A stretch of DNA of 64,000 bases from Heterobilharzia americana. Lineage: Eukaryota; Platyhelminthes; Trematoda; Strigeidida; Schistosomatidae. The stretch covers positions 156,649,276-156,713,275 of the forward strand of contig OX104127.1 in NCBI GenBank assembly GCA_944470555.2, in the 5' to 3' direction. Shown here piece after piece: positions 1 to 13,000 of the stretch. The notes below the pieces were generated by a model. It did no database searches. It was not told where the DNA came from and was given only the letters and a program-made list of their open reading frames with translations. The first letter of the stretch is position 1; every line of letters starts with the position of its first letter. The position numbers and the translations under genes were made by a program.

Positions 1-1156
1 TCCTTTTTTGATAAGTGACTGCGTTTCCTAAACCTTTGGAACGTTGCTGTTTGACTTCCTTTAATCATTTAATGCATTATTCGTGTTTCAATATAACGAG
101 TGCATGAAATCTTTATGCAAACAAATATATAAGCAGGTACTCATGGAATACAGTGATGCTTTTTATAAAATTCTACAATCCCTTCACTATCCCTTATTTT
201 CAGTTAAGTTGACAAGTCATAGATTTCATGATGATACTTCAGCACCTGTCACAATGGGATTTGATGAACGTAACCCCTACTTAAGCATAGCAACCTAAAC
301 TCACAAAAGAAGGCGACGAAGCTGGAATTTGCATAAGGCTTTCTTTTGTTCATTAACTGTATTGTTAAGCTCGACTTAGATTTAAACTGCATTAGAGTAT
401 GTCTGCACTATACCAAAAAATAGAGAAATATTAGTACCAGCCTAGCATACAATCTGTAGGTAATTGTATCAAATTTACCGACTGCATAATCAAAAAGTAG
501 TACCGTCCCCAGGTTTATGCTATTGGCAGCGAGATATTCCTTCCGGTAGTGACAGTAAGTAAATTTTTACATTTACCTTAAATCGCTATTCAGCCTATTT
601 CACTACCTAGTGATGAAGACATAGATAATTTCCAACAGCATGAAATGCAGGAATGTTTGGTCTTTTCAGCCCTGCCAGTTTTTGACGACGTTAGGCTAGT
701 CAGTACACGGGAGTCCATCACGACCACAATACAACATTCTGTTCTGCATGCGATACGAAACATCGTTTATCAAATAAAGGTGAATCAAGCTGACGCACGC
801 ATTGTACTGGTAAGGCTTTGTCCTTTTCACCCTAAACTTCCAGTAGGTCCCTGAACAGTGATGAGAACGCCAAGTCACTCCTTTTTAAAAAGGAGATGCA
901 TAGTAGAACAGTGTCTTCTGACTGGCTATAAGTCTTTCTCAGGTTTGAAAAAGATTACTCTGTGATACTTCACTTCTGAATTTATGTTTTGGCACAGTTT
1001 AAGACGACTGAAGTGAATGCAAAAGTTGTTCTTGAAAGTAACGGTTTGTCGACACACTGAAAAACGGTATTTAATGAACATTCTCTCCACAGCTTCAGAA
1101 AGGAAGGCTAACCAATGCTTATGGCAGCACCACCTATACCTTTAGATGTCGAATTT
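1..1156. other. No recognisable gene
   Basis: Only short reading frames occur here and none resembles a known family. I see no RNA gene, and no repeat shared with the rest of the window. An 11-bp target-site duplication for the neighbouring LINE copy begins at 1157. Confidence 0.5.
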
Positions 1157-1167
1157 CAATGTTGTGC

Positions 1168-2401
1168 GGTATTCCAATATTCAATATCTTTCAACGGGCT
1201 AGTGTAAACCAACTGATTTCTTCGTGCTCGCTTCTAGATCTTGCGGAACGGTTCCAGGTCTTTGGTGGATTCCAATGCAGTAGGTCTACCCACTCGACTG
1301 CTGTAGCTCTGGTTAACCCGACGGGCGGTTGTGTGTTGTTTAGATTTGTTGGGAGTGTTGTTTGTTTGTTTTTTCTTCCGAAGACTGTGGTGCAGATGGG
1401 TTTCTCAAGTGTCGTACCAGCAGACAATTGGTCGGACTGGTTGCAAAAAGGAGATGAAAAATATGTGCAGAGAAATCAAGGGAGAGAAAGTGCAGAGGGA
1501 AACAAAATAGAAAAAGAAAAGGAAAAAAGGAAGAAGAATAGTATATATTTAAAAAAAAGATAAGGAAAAAGGAAACGGCACGGAAGAATAAGCATTGGTA
1601 GGTTCGTTGGGAATAGGTGATAGGAAGAGCTTTTGTTAAAGTTCGAGAAAGTAGAGTCAGAAGTAAGAAGAATAAATAACATGATAGGACGAATGGGAAT
1701 ATAGTAATTCTTTTAGTAGGAGACGGTAACTGGAGGGGACGTCTACAGGAAGGTATAAGGTTAAGCCAAGTTCTCAGTGATAGTGGTTTTACTAAGTGTT
1801 CAGTAGCAGCTGGTCGTACCGAGTTAGTAGGTCATGTTAGCCAAGTCCACATCCCAGTTGGATAAGCGCAGACTGTGCGTCGCTGCGTAACTGTCCAACC
1901 TCTTCTTGAAGCTGTCAACAGACGGAGCAGTAGCAATCTCGGCAGGCAATGCATTCCAGTGGCCACAAACTCGCACAGAGAGGAAGTGTGATCGCACACG
2001 GGTTTTTTGCTCTTTGGTGAGCGATCCTCCTTGGGTTTCCACGAGGATCACCACGGTGGCCGTTCGGTAGGATCCCACTGTTCGGATGACTTGGGTTACT
2101 GAGTGTTTTGTAATCCGTTATCATGTCACCACGTAATCTGCGGTAGCTTAGGCTGCAGGGCCCTAGATCTTTCAGCCTGTCCTGATATGGTTTTTGCCTC
2201 ATTCCCAAGACACCCTTTGTAGCTCGCCTATGGACTTTCTCCAGGAGGTTCAAGTCTCTTTTCAGATATGGTGGTGCAACGACGTTGTGTACCTCTAGGT
2301 GGGTCGTATATACGTCCTGTACAGCTTCAAAAAGAGTTCCGGGGTCAGGCCACCCAGTTGTCTGCGCATGAAGTGCAAATGCTCTCGGAGGTCAAGGCAA
2401 C
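1168..2401 (-). mobile_element. 5'-truncated LINE-A copy (CR1/Jockey-like non-LTR retrotransposon)
   Basis: This holds the last part of a reverse-transcriptase ORF (about 2400 down to 1824, ending in a VDSFKKRLDSY-like tail) and a long 3' UTR (1820-1168). The same 3' UTR recurs at 2447-3050, 12840-12990, 20640-20800 and 29160-29370. An 11-bp perfect direct repeat, CAATGTTGTGC, flanks the copy at 1157-1167 and 2402-2412, so this is an independent insertion truncated at its 5' end, not a tandem duplication of its neighbour. The terminal motif on the - strand is GATATTGAATATTGGAA. The + strand ORF at 1159-1563 is this UTR read backwards. Confidence 0.85.
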
Positions 2402-3415
2402 CAATGTTGTGCACTGAATCGTTACCATAGTATTTAAAAACATCAAACCAATTCCAATGTCGAATATCTTTTTACGAGGTAGTATAAACCAACTGATTTC
2501 TTCGTGCTTGCTTCTAGGTCTTGCGGAACGGTTCCAGGTCTTTGGTGGATTCCGATGCAGTAGGTTTACCCACTCGACTACTGTAGCGCTGGTTGGCCCG
2601 ACGGGCGGTTGGATGTTGGTTGAATTTGTAGGAAGTATGTGTTTTTTTCCAAGGACTGTGGTGCAGATGGGTTCCTCAAGTGTCGTGCCAGCAGACAATT
2701 GGTCAGGCTGGTTGCAAAAAGGAGGCGGGAAATGCCAGAGAAATCGAGGGAGAGGAAGCGCAAAGAAAAATGAACAGTAGAAAAAAAAATCAAGAAAAAG
2801 GAAACGCCATGCAAGAGGAAACATCGTTGAATTCATGGGAGAGGGGTGACAGGGACAGCTTTTATTAAAGTGTGAGAGGATAAATTCAGTAGGTAGAGAG
2901 GGAGAAAACAACGTTATAGGACTGCTAATGGGAATGACGATAGTCATTCTATTAGTAGGAGACGGTAACTGGGGGGGGGGTGTCTATTGGAAAGCATAAG
3001 ATTGAGCCAAGTTCTCAGTGATAGTGGTTGGAAGCACAGAGTTAGTAGATTGTGCCAACCTAGTCCTTGTCCCAGCTGGATGAGCGCCAGCCGTCCGTCA
3101 CTGTGCAGTTTTCCAACCTCTTCTTGAAGCTGTCAACGGGCAGAGTAGTAGCAATCTCATCAGGCAATGCATTTTAGTGGCCGCAGACTTGCAGAGAGAA
3201 AAAGCATAAATGCACACCGTCTTTTACCCTTTGGTGGGCGATTCTCCCTAAGTTACGACGAGGATCGCCACGGTTGCCATCTGGTAAAATTCCGCTGTTC
3301 GGTTGACTCGGGTTACTTAGTATTTTGTAAGCCGTTATCAAGTCACCACATAATCTATGGCTGTTTAGTGAGTAGAGTCCTAGATCTTTCACCCTGTCCT
3401 CATAAGGTTTTCGCC

Positions 3416-3856
3416 TCATTTCCATGACACCTTTTGTAGCTCTCCTTTGCAACTTCTCTCCAGGGGGCTCACACCTCTTTTGAGATATGGTGGTGCAATG
3501 ACGTTGTGGACAAGTAGGTGAGGTAGTATGCAGGTCCTGTACAGCTTCAAAAAGAGTTCCGGGGTTAGGGCACCCGGCTGTCTGCGCAAGAAGTGCAGTA
3601 CTGCGTAGGCTCTGGAGGCGTCTCCCCGGCAACTGGTGTCTAGTTTGTCGGTCATCATAAGTCCTAGGTCTTTCTTCGTGGTGGTGAGGGGAAGTTGTGC
3701 TCCACAGAGAGAATAGGGTACCTTCTGAGAGCCTGGGGTGTGGAGACACATGGCTGGGCATTTATCTAGGTTAAATGCAAGTCCATTAATATCCACCCAC
3801 TCTGAAAGTAATCTGATATCACTTTTCAGCGCACTTGATTCTGTTTCGGACGTCAC
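3416..3856 (-). pseudogene. LINE-A reverse transcriptase, C-terminal segment
   Basis: This is the largest open piece of the RT C-terminal region in the 2447-7100 copy. It includes WVDINGLAFNLDKCP, where a short residue pattern holds the conserved N..KC of non-LTR reverse transcriptases, then the YRTCILPHL stretch typical of the CR1/Jockey thumb. It aligns by eye with 28140-28500 of the + strand copy. It is frame-disrupted on both sides. Confidence 0.75.
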
Positions 3857-4192
3857 AGCTCTTCATAACTTAACATCATCAGCCTAAATTAGAATTGGGG
3901 GGCTGGGATTCAGTGGTTGGTCATTCACAAAAAGAAAGAATGGCAGCTAACCCATAATCGCTCCTCGTGATGCACCGGACGATTATTTCCTCCGAGTCGG
4001 GCAAACTCTGTTGGCTTTTATGCAGAATTCTCTGCCCTCCAAATAGTCCTGTAGCCAGGAGGTCACTTCTCCCCTGATGCCCAACCTTAGTATCTTGTGA
4101 ATAAGAATGGTGTGCGGGACTGTGTCAAAGGTCTTAGCAAAATTTAGGAAAATGACATGAACAGGAGTCTGGAGGTTTTAACATGCCTTTCA

Positions 4193-4741
4193 CTAATCAC
4201 CGACCACGGAAATGTTTGAGGCACAGGACTTACCCTTTCTGAAATCACGCTGAGCATCACTTGGTGCTCTGCTGTTTGCGGGGCACTCTACAGCATGGTC
4301 GTCTACCAGACCCTTCATTACTTTTGAAACCACTGGTAGAAGGGCTATGGGTCGACAGCATTTCAGGTTCTGCCTGTCTCCTCTTTTGAAGATGGGGGAC
4401 AGAATAGCACATTTCCACTCCCGTGAAAGCATGTGATTGTCCAAGCAGCTTTGAAACAGGTTACGCAGCGGGCTGCACAAAGCACCCGTGCATTGTTTCA
4501 GCGAAGCCGGTAGGATGCCGTGGCATCCTGGTGATTTCCCCACACACAGCTTTGGTGGCTTTTCGAGGACCATAGCAGGAGCTACCTTTACTTCATGCAA
4601 CTCTACTACACTTGGTGGTGCTGAGTGCTGCTCGGGCGGTTGACGATTTTGGTTAGATGGGGACGTGTTCAGTTGCGTGTCAAAGGCTTCTGCCGCCTCA
4701 GTCCGAAGACGTTCTCTTCTTTCACCCGCTTCAGGATTCAA
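4193..4741 (-). pseudogene. LINE-A reverse transcriptase, N-terminal segment
   Basis: Encodes the fingers part of the RT: a GKSPGCHGILP stretch, SREWKCAILSPIFKRGDRQN, and CRPIALLPVVSKVMK. The order is the same as in the copy at 27360-27660. The segment is cut from the ADD palm part by stops. It belongs to the 2447-7100 element. Confidence 0.75.
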
Positions 4742-4965
4742 GCTCCTTAGCTGGTGTATTTATTATTATTATTATTATTTTCTGCCTGCCATAGATCGAT
4801 ATAGATTTTTGGAGTTTGCCCTGAACTTCTAGGAAAAGCTGATCCGGAACGACCTCTTGTCTTCCCTCACTTTGAAGTCGCATCTATTTCCCAGGGCCAC
4901 GTAAGCGGCCTGGTCAGACTGCTTTCTGGGGGTCCTCCACTTATGCTATCCTTTCCTCTTGGCCT

Positions 4966-5493
4966 TCAAAAGGTGTTCAGTGCCTCGCCACAGCCATGAG
5001 GTTGCCACCTTGGTATTCCTGTGATTACTGCAACGTTTTCAGAGACGGCCCTCTTGGTGGTACTTCTAACTTGTTCCCAATGTTGATCAATCGAAAGGTT
5101 GCTCCACTCCTGAGGCCTTGGTGCTGCCGACAGATATTGGTTCGCCGCCTTGCCTTGTTGTAGCAAAGACAAGAGCAGGATCCCTTTATATGCCAGGTCG
5201 AACACTAACGCACCATGATGGCTGCTCCCAAGGGGGGTTTGAACCCGAACGTTTTCAGCCAGTGGGTGGTCACTGGTAAAACGGCAGTACAGTTTGGGCG
5301 GTTTTCCGCCCGACCCCCAGAGAGTATCATCGCCAAAATTCTTGGGCGGTCCAGCCTTTTGGATAGTGTTGAGTAGGTTTCGGTCGAAACTTCGGCTTGA
5401 GGTTCCTCTGTTCTGCCGAAGATTGAGAGTTGAAGCGTTGAAGTCGCCGGCTACAAGGACCTGGTCATATCCCATGGACGTCCCTCTGGACAT
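4966..5493 (-). pseudogene. LINE-A endonuclease segment
   Basis: APE-like endonuclease remnant. GYDQVLVAGDFNAS matches GYDQILIAGDFNTP in the copy at 26444. The C-terminal SDH motif has decayed to S-H-H. The frame breaks at both ends; the preceding part lies at 5518-5712 in another frame and contains the GGGGAIF stretch. Confidence 0.7.
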
Positions 5494-7100
5494 TACTCGC
5501 AGCAGTTGCCGGTTGTTTCACGCTGCTAGTGAGAGTTCTGCAGGCGACCCCACTAGGTACTTGGTGTGTCCAACCGCAAAGTGACACAAGATGGAGCCTG
5601 AGAGCCCTAAAAGTAGAGTTTCAGTTGCTCGTTCACTTTCAAGATCGTCACCCATAAAAATTGCTCCTCCACCTCCCTTCTCGGACCCCCTGTCTTTCCT
5701 GAACAGACACATACCACCAAAACTAGTTTCGATTTCACCAATATCTGGTGATAACCAAATTTCTGTCAGGATTGGATCTCCGGGCGAAGCGAGAATGGAG
5801 AGATCTTAGTTCCCCCATCTTACTTCTAAGCCCCCTCACATTACTGTGGAGACACTTGGATATGTTTCTAACAACATGGGGTGCCCTGGTGGTCGTAAGC
5901 AGCGGTGAAACTTTCCCACAGTGATTTCTGGGGATTTTATAGAGTCTAGGCTGGTTCGGGTATCTTGTCTGTTGACAGTGACGGTGACTTCAGCGCTAGG
6001 CGGAGCAGTCGTTTGCTGCCCTCGCAGTGTCCTGGGCCTGATTTTACGGCAACGAACGTCCCGGCTGGTGTTGTCTTTTACTATGTATCAAGTCTTCAGT
6101 ACTTCGGTTAAAAGTTCTTGACACCCAAAGCTTATGGTCGTCAGCCAGGTTGATGTTTTCGTCGTCAAATGCGAAGGACGTGGCGGTCTGCAGTCCGCCA
6201 CCGCCGCTATCCCATTTAACCCCATCCTCGTCGATAACCGCTGCCGCTGTTGGACGTTGCGAGCACACTTCTCTACTGATGTGCCGGTTTTTAGTTCCGG
6301 TATGCCGTGAACAACCATGGCTGTTGGTTTCGGTGTGTGGGATGCCTCGCTAGATACTTTTCTCGCTGACCAAGGCCGGTCCTGCCTAGCTCTAGAGCTG
6401 GATGGCCGGTTGATGACTGACGTATCTGACACCAACAAGAATCCTTTCGCCTACTTAGCTGAGCTCGGGGTCACTCCCACCGGCGGGGGCTTCCCCGGGC
6501 TGAGTAGCTGCCTTTGCAGAGCCAGCGCAGCTTTGCTTCTTATCTGCCCAGCCATAGTGTGGCACATACCGTTTGCCATTGCTGCTCGTCAAAAGACTGT
6601 CTGTCCTTGAGAAGGCTATCGTGGCACACAGGGACGTCAAATAGGACGATGGAATTCGATCCGTCATCAACACCTCTGTTGTCGTGTACTGTGGATTGGT
6701 TTTTATGGGAAGGGTGCAACTTCTTTTCCACTGTGACTCATTCTTCTCGATATACAGCGGGGATAGCCGTTAAAGTGGCTTCAGGGTTAGACATGGTTAG
6801 ACAAACACCAAACTCCAAATTTGATTTAATGGAGTTGGCAAACAATGATGCCTCGAATTGTACATCCATTTCAATGATGTCCTTGTGTGTGAACGCTTGT
6901 TTGTATGTTGACGCTGGTGATTGTGCTTGCACTGGTGCTACCTGCGAACCCTTTCTGAACAAATAGTGTCTGGTTTTAGAAGGCCTGTACCCCACTGGAC
7001 GTGAAATATCACTTAGCAGCCTATCAGCAAGTACTTCTTGGTCAGCAAAGAGAGTGGAGGCTGAGAGGAAAGAAGCGACGGTAGAACGTGGCACAGGTAA

Positions 7101-10100
7101 AGTGACGAGAGACTAAGGTAATGCAAAATAGCCTAACAAAATTAGGATATGACAGGTCTGATGGTGGGAACCTATGGTAACCAACTCTATCCAAGGTCAT
7201 AAGACCTGTATCGGCGGCGAACAAATCTTTGGAAATGACACCAAACACACGTGACCAGTGTTACACGCACAAAGTCACCAAAAATGGCCGATGGCCTTGA
7301 TAGAACCATTGTGTCGATGTAAAGAAAGAACAGGATTAAAGACAAGGGCAAGCTGCTTATTGCCGAGCAAGCCCCTCAAACCTCCACTATAGACCCTATA
7401 TCCTCCGTTCTCCTGATATCACGGTGACTATTCTTCCCCCCTTCCCCCAAACTCTACATGTGCATACCGAAGCCCTTACTGATGCTCTCATGCAAAACAA
7501 AGTCACCCCCCTTAGGTGCATGTAGTACAGCTTAAACTCGGACACAAAGAAAAGGGGCCACCTAAAACTCAAAAGGTGTTCTGTCAGTAAGAGATAAAAC
7601 AGTGTATCTCTCTACTTTTCGCGCCAACTTTACGTACTCTAGCCTCCAATATTGCTTCCCCAAATTCTAGGATAGCTAACTCTACCCGTCATGCTTCTAT
7701 GTTTCTCTTTCTCATCCAGCGGGCAGACTATTACCTTGGATCATGCCAACACACACCCATCATCGAAATAAGCCACTAACTTATATTCATGATCTGCAAA
7801 CCATCGTTTCTTACCACCTAAGCCTCTAAAGAAAGAAAGCCGGAGAACAACTCGCACTTGACTAAAAGCTGCCCAAAACTCATGGCTCCCACTGGAATTG
7901 CATCCAGAAACCTTGGCAATAAATGCTGTTTTTATCCAAGAATAGAGGTTCTTCGACTCTTGACTGCTATTCAACTGGCGACAAGACAAATCAGAACTGA
8001 CGTCATGTGAAGCGCCATCTTGTAGGATGGTTCAGCGATGAAACCCTACACATCATCCGCCGTAATGTGAAAACAGAGGCTGGATAGGATTGCGCCCCCG
8101 GCTTAATTTATTCAAATGACTTTGTTTACAATATAGTGGACCCAAATAACTGCTACACACTGCATAACACAGTTTCCCGTCATCCATCCCAGTTTCCTAT
8201 AATATCCGTAGACAGCACAAATTTATCGAAAACTCGCGTATTTTCAGCTTCGTTTGTACTCAGTGTCACATGTGCAATGTACTTCTGTTAATTATGTGAC
8301 TCACTGTTGTCAGAATACTGCACGTGCTGGGGGGTTATACTAGTGTCAATTCTCGCGGCTGTTGTGTAGTGAAGTGGCTTTCACACAACATTTGTGACCA
8401 GTGATATTCAAGCTATTGTATACTCCGGAAGACTATGTGGCATAATGATTTACTCTTTCTAAACTTTTTCAGTCCATCCAGATATGCCTTACAGAAATTG
8501 CGTGTGTTCATATAATTCATTGCTCCAAATATATTATTATTTACTGATTCTCCATAAAATGCAGTGGGAAGTTTGGTTTGGTCTTCTCAGTTATGTGTGA
8601 GTTGTCGCTTCCATCTTGTTCTGGGCCAATATGTATCTCATTTATGAAAACTAGCTTTGAAACACAAACGTGGCTTTTGCTATGTGTAACTTCCTGGTCG
8701 TCATATGTCTTCAGCCAGGAACATGATGCCATTTTCCATTGGCAGCCAAATTCTACAGCAATCATGAATAGGTATAAAATGGTATTTAAAGCCCTTTTTG
8801 GAAGGCGAACTACGTTAGCTCCTCAAAAATTGGACACTTGTCAAGTAGCCAGTCTTCAATTTCTAATTATAAAAACTTCAACAGTGTGTGTCTACCTATG
8901 TGGTCTTCAGCTCCTTCGCTCTCAAAATAAGTTTGAATGTTTGCGTGATGATCTTTGAGCTGTATGAAATCCTTTAACCACCGTAACATAACATCTAGTT
9001 GACTTTTTATCACATTGCTCGTTAGTTGGACATTGAATTAGTTAGTTCATGTAATTGGTGTTACATCAGCCTCTTAATTTAGGTGATACCGATACACAAT
9101 AATGCTTGTTAACCAGCGCGTGCTGGTATTAATAGGAATACCTCATTATTGTTATCAATGTTATCCAGTTGAGAACATGGCCAAGATTTCTGTCCCAGCA
9201 GTAGTCTCGTACTCTTTTCTGACCTGGAGGCCGAGAGAAAGTGCCGTACAACGTTTACAACCCTAGAGGACAGTATGGTAGTTGTGAAGACCATTTAGAG
9301 AAAATAGTCTTTTCGAGGATGGATGGTTGTTATACGCTATGTTACACCACTTTTTGGATTGATAAAGGGTCGTTTCAGACGAATCCTGTCGAGAACCTTA
9401 TGATACGTTCCAGGCACTTGTATGGACTGAGGGCGAAAATAAATTTACCACGCAGAGAGCGTGCGCTCTAAAGGGCAGGAGCATGAAGATTGTTTTAAAC
9501 CAAAGACAGCCCTCTTTAGCTTGGCAGAAAACAGTTCGCCGTCTGTTGCTATATCTACCATCTGTGAACGACCTTCATCGGACATCAATTCCCCCATACT
9601 ACCGCACGTTAAAGCTGACAGGGTGTGGAGAAGTGTGATATTCGACGAGACTCAAACACAGTATAAGACACCTTACAGACAGTCGAAAAAGATAAAACGG
9701 CTGCGGATCGGTTTTCAGCATCTATAAATGTTAGACAATGTTTTTCCACCACGCTGATCCACTGTTCGTATCACACCCACCGTGATATGAACCTTTCTCA
9801 CACAGCGAAGGAGAGGGATCTAAGCCTAGTACTGTGTGAAATCCTGGATGCCAGTTTGGTTCATCCACCGAACACCTATGGTGAACGTGTGATGTTGCTC
9901 ACAGTGAACAGAGAAATAGGCACTTTCGCTCCACTGCTTCTATTTATAGTTTACAGGATCTTCACCACCACTCCACTACGTGGATCACATTGGAAAGTCA
10001 GACAGAAGAGGTTTGCGGCCACCGCCGTAGTCAGTGGTATACCTGTTGACGTAGTCGAGAAAAGCCCTAGCGGCTAGGCATTGGTACGGGGACCTCGCAG

Positions 10101-10236
10101 ATCTAGTTAGGTAGCGGGTCAGGTCCATTCAAAACTTGACGTCGCAACAATTTAACTCCTTCATTGCGACCGTTATCATTGACAACATTCAACCATCTAC
10201 TTCCCTACTAAACGTCTCAGCTCTCAAAGTACTATC
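7101..10236. other. No recognisable gene; possibly decayed repeat
   Basis: Several ORFs of 60-126 codons occur on both strands, for example 8578-8958 (+) and 9787-10077 (+). None shows a domain I can name. Part of 9.2-10.2 kb may be a very old LINE upstream of the 3' UTR-like stretch that follows, but I see no RT motif. Confidence 0.4.
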
Positions 10237-10720
10237 TTGTTATCAGTAACATTACTGTTTATACTTCCACTATCTCCACCAAACTTTTCCTTTCCCCCTT
10301 CCCCCTCCTTACTCACAGTCATTTCTTCATCTTCAGTTGGCCCTTCCATATCATTGCCTTTCCCCGTCAGCTTTTTCAGTTTCACGAGGGCTGTTCTACT
10401 TTTTTACTTTTTCTCTTTCTGCATCTTTCTTTCCATTTCATTTGTTCCTCTCCCAAGCCTTCTCACCTTGCGAGCAGTTCAAACAACTATTTTGGATTGC
10501 CATGCCTGATGAGTCCGTCTTCAACACAGCCAAGAGACAGACCACATACCTCCCCACACGTTAAGCCACAATCCAATTACCTGCAGGGCCCACCAGTGCT
10601 ACAATAGAAAGGACTGGACCTGATACATTAGAATCTACCATTCTGCCAAACCTAGGCACCAGCTTTAAAATAGATTTTCAACTTTGCACACACTGAGTGC
10701 ATGCAATGTATACAACGGCA
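10237..10720 (+). repeat. Diverged LINE-A 3' UTR remnant
   Basis: A long pyrimidine-rich tract (10237-10480) is followed by a segment near 10588-10640 that resembles the conserved 3' UTR block at 12850-12910 (pattern CCACNAGNGCNACAATAGA...GGA..TGA). The order, pyrimidine tract then block, matches the + strand copy at 29.0-29.3 kb. The copy is strongly diverged. Confidence 0.4.
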
Positions 10721-11240
10721 GTTTCTATAGCATCAGGTACTGATACTTGGGTAACTTTGTGGAAAGGGTGCTGAGTGCCGCCAACAATTAATCCCGCTCT
10801 GTGTTGCAAACGTGCTCAACAAACGAGAGCGTTAACTTCATGGCAAACAAGTGAGGAGATATTTAACAATTAAGTAAATGGCCAGGCTGTTAGGCTCGCA
10901 ACTTAACACATGACTCGACAAAACCACAAACGTCAACAACCACTCCTAACCGCGAACATTCCGGTGCGAGTAGTAGCGAGGACCTGCACAGGAACAAAAT
11001 CTGATTTACAACAGTTCAAAAAACTTCTGAAACACAAACCGGCCAGATTTCCTGATTCTGACGAATTAGGGCCTGTGATTCTAAAAGCCTGGGCTATAAA
11101 ATCATCTTCACCGCCTCACAACCTTGATATAGTTTCAGTCAGGAGAAAAGGGGTATCAAAAGGGCGTCCATCCGTCTATCTCTCTTTCTTTCTCTTTTTC
11201 TTCTATCAAAATTTCAAGGAGGTGACAGATAAGATATGAC
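10721..11240. other. No recognisable gene
   Basis: A 109-codon ORF (10910-11239, +) fills most of this stretch but resembles nothing I know. It ends where the next RT remnant begins, so it may be decayed LINE sequence. Confidence 0.4.
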
Positions 11241-11299
11241 CATCAGTGGGACCTTTGTTTTGCCTCTCATGCTCCTCAGCGTACTGGAAATCCTGATGA

Positions 11300-13000
11300 T
11301 ATTTGACAATTTTACAACGAAAGTAACACTGTTCACTACACGCAATGGTGTTTCAGAAGTGGAAGGCCTTATCCTTCAGCTTCACGATCGCCTGGGTCGG
11401 TTGGACGGGCAGCGGAATAATAAGCGAGCGGTGTGCATTGTCTCCGTCGACCGGGCGAAAGCTTCTGACAGTGTCAAAGACAGCACCCATCTAATAAATA
11501 CTTCGGTATCGGGAAGCCGTGAATTTCCAGCCTCTTGCTTGTGGCTGGCTTGTAAGTTACGGCTTTCTTTAGCGAGCTGGACAAACCCCAATGACTGCGG
11601 GGCCTTCGTGTCCACAATGTCTAGAGGAACGGCACCTGGTCTACTCTTCAGCCCGATCTTCATTACAATCTGCTCATGGTGGTTTCTTTCTTCTTCCTTC
11701 TATTTGTGGATGACATCAAAATGTGTCGGATAATAAGCAACAGAAATGATCCTAAATAGATCTGAAACGAGTGTTCAAAACTGAAGTTTCGGTCTGCAAA
11801 AACATTCAAAGCTGTAGGACAGGGAAGTGTGGATTGACATATTTTTGAAGTGGTTTCTAGGGGAAACTCTTTTACAGGTCTCTGTCATGGGTAGCTACGA
11901 GCTCTGGCTACGAAACCACTTTTGATATTGTTAAAAACCTTCTCCAGACCATACCATTAGGTTATTAACACAATATTCCCCACTTCTCAGGAAAGGGTCA
12001 AGCCTTCTGGAGAAGGTAGACGGATGGGCAACTGTATATGTCATGGTGCTAGGTGGTTAATCTTACTCTAGGAGACTCCGATAACTTAGTCTGTTTACCG
12101 TCCAGCACGACGGGAAACGAGCAGACGTGGTAACGGCGTGAGATTATTCATGAGGTGAACCATACCTGCAAACGGTTATCAACCCAGAATAGATAGTCAT
12201 GAGGAAGCTCGCCAGAAGTAGCCCATCAAACATATAGTACCACAACCGGACCCAGTTACTGAGCGCTAGGACTACGTGGGATATGGGACCCCTTATCAGT
12301 GGAAGTAGTAGTAAACAGACAGATGAGAAAACCGGCATGCAGGGTTTACCGTTAGCTGACATAGAGAGTCACAAGCTTCCTTAATCCCCCACAACGTGTA
12401 AGTGGTGACATCTTACCGCTTTCCCAGTAATGCCTTTCCGAAGACGCTCACTATTGTTGGACATATATCCTTCACTTCTTTCCTTTCAGATCATATAGTA
12501 AACGTCTCTAATCTATTTATTGCCCGATTTACGGAAACTTGTATAACCCAGAGCTAGGTGCGGAATGGAACTGCAAAGAGACCATAGGTCTTCCCTACGT
12601 CCCGTATTTTTATAACAGAGGCAGTCTACAAACGACAGAAGGGGTTGTAACATCTCGAATAGTTGGACATGGGGAGGCAGGAAAGACTCTGCTCCCATCC
12701 CAGGAGTAGAGCAATGAGGAGGAAATCAGCGTCGGAACAATCTCGAGATCTTAAGAAATTCTAATTCGACAAGCCTGTCTGAAAGATTTCGGCTACTGAA
12801 GAAATTATACAGCCCCTACAAACTTAACCAACACCCTACCGTCCCATCTGGCCAACCAGAGCCACAATAGAGGAGCGGATAGACCTACTGCATCGGAATT
12901 CACTAATGATATGTGACCGTTCCAGAAGGCCTGAAAGTGAACGGGAAGAAATCAGTTGGTTTACCCAAGCCCCTTAAAAGACATTGAACGCTTCTAGTAG
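11300..13000 (+). mobile_element. Degenerate LINE-A copy (RT palm to 3' end)
   Basis: The RT palm is visible at about 11390-11720: CIVSVDRAKASDSV aligns with HLIFLDFAKAFDTV of the 27.8-kb copy, and SRGTAPGLLFSPIF aligns with its GASQ...LGPLLFL block. A thumb remnant near 12000-12060 matches the LLEKV..RATKGV region. The 3' UTR block lies at 12840-12990 and ends just before the next copy's endonuclease starts. Confidence 0.6.

Larger units (their letters stand above)
2447..7100 (-). mobile_element. Long degenerate LINE-A copy
   Basis: Reading leftwards on the - strand, I see an ORF1-like region (about 7100-6040; it shares the CHDSLL...F..QQW pattern with the 25.4-kb copy). An endonuclease follows (5712-4966; GDFNAS near 5430 and an S-H-H-G-A-L-V-F stretch near 5215). 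The reverse transcriptase comes next (4741-3060; motifs KSPGC, WK.AILSPIFKRGD, CRPIALLPV, and A-D-D-V-K near 3880). The 3' UTR (3050-2447) ends in GATATTCGACATTGGAA. Stops and frame changes occur throughout, so no protein can be made. A (TTA)n run lies at about 4758-4777. The family call rests on the endonuclease-RT order and RT motifs; the 5' limit is uncertain. Confidence 0.85.

Noticed and set aside
1159..1563. 134-codon ORF, similar to ORFs at 2457-2780 and 20742-20437, as a conserved small protein family
   Set aside because: All are the LINE-A 3' UTR block; at 1159 and 2457 the ORF is antisense to the element, and at 20437-20742 it is antisense again. Similarity is explained by the repeat.
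10506..10520. Hammerhead-like CTGATGAGTCCGTC
   Set aside because: No GAAA box, no complementary stem II strand and no cleavage stem follow; the match is probably chance.
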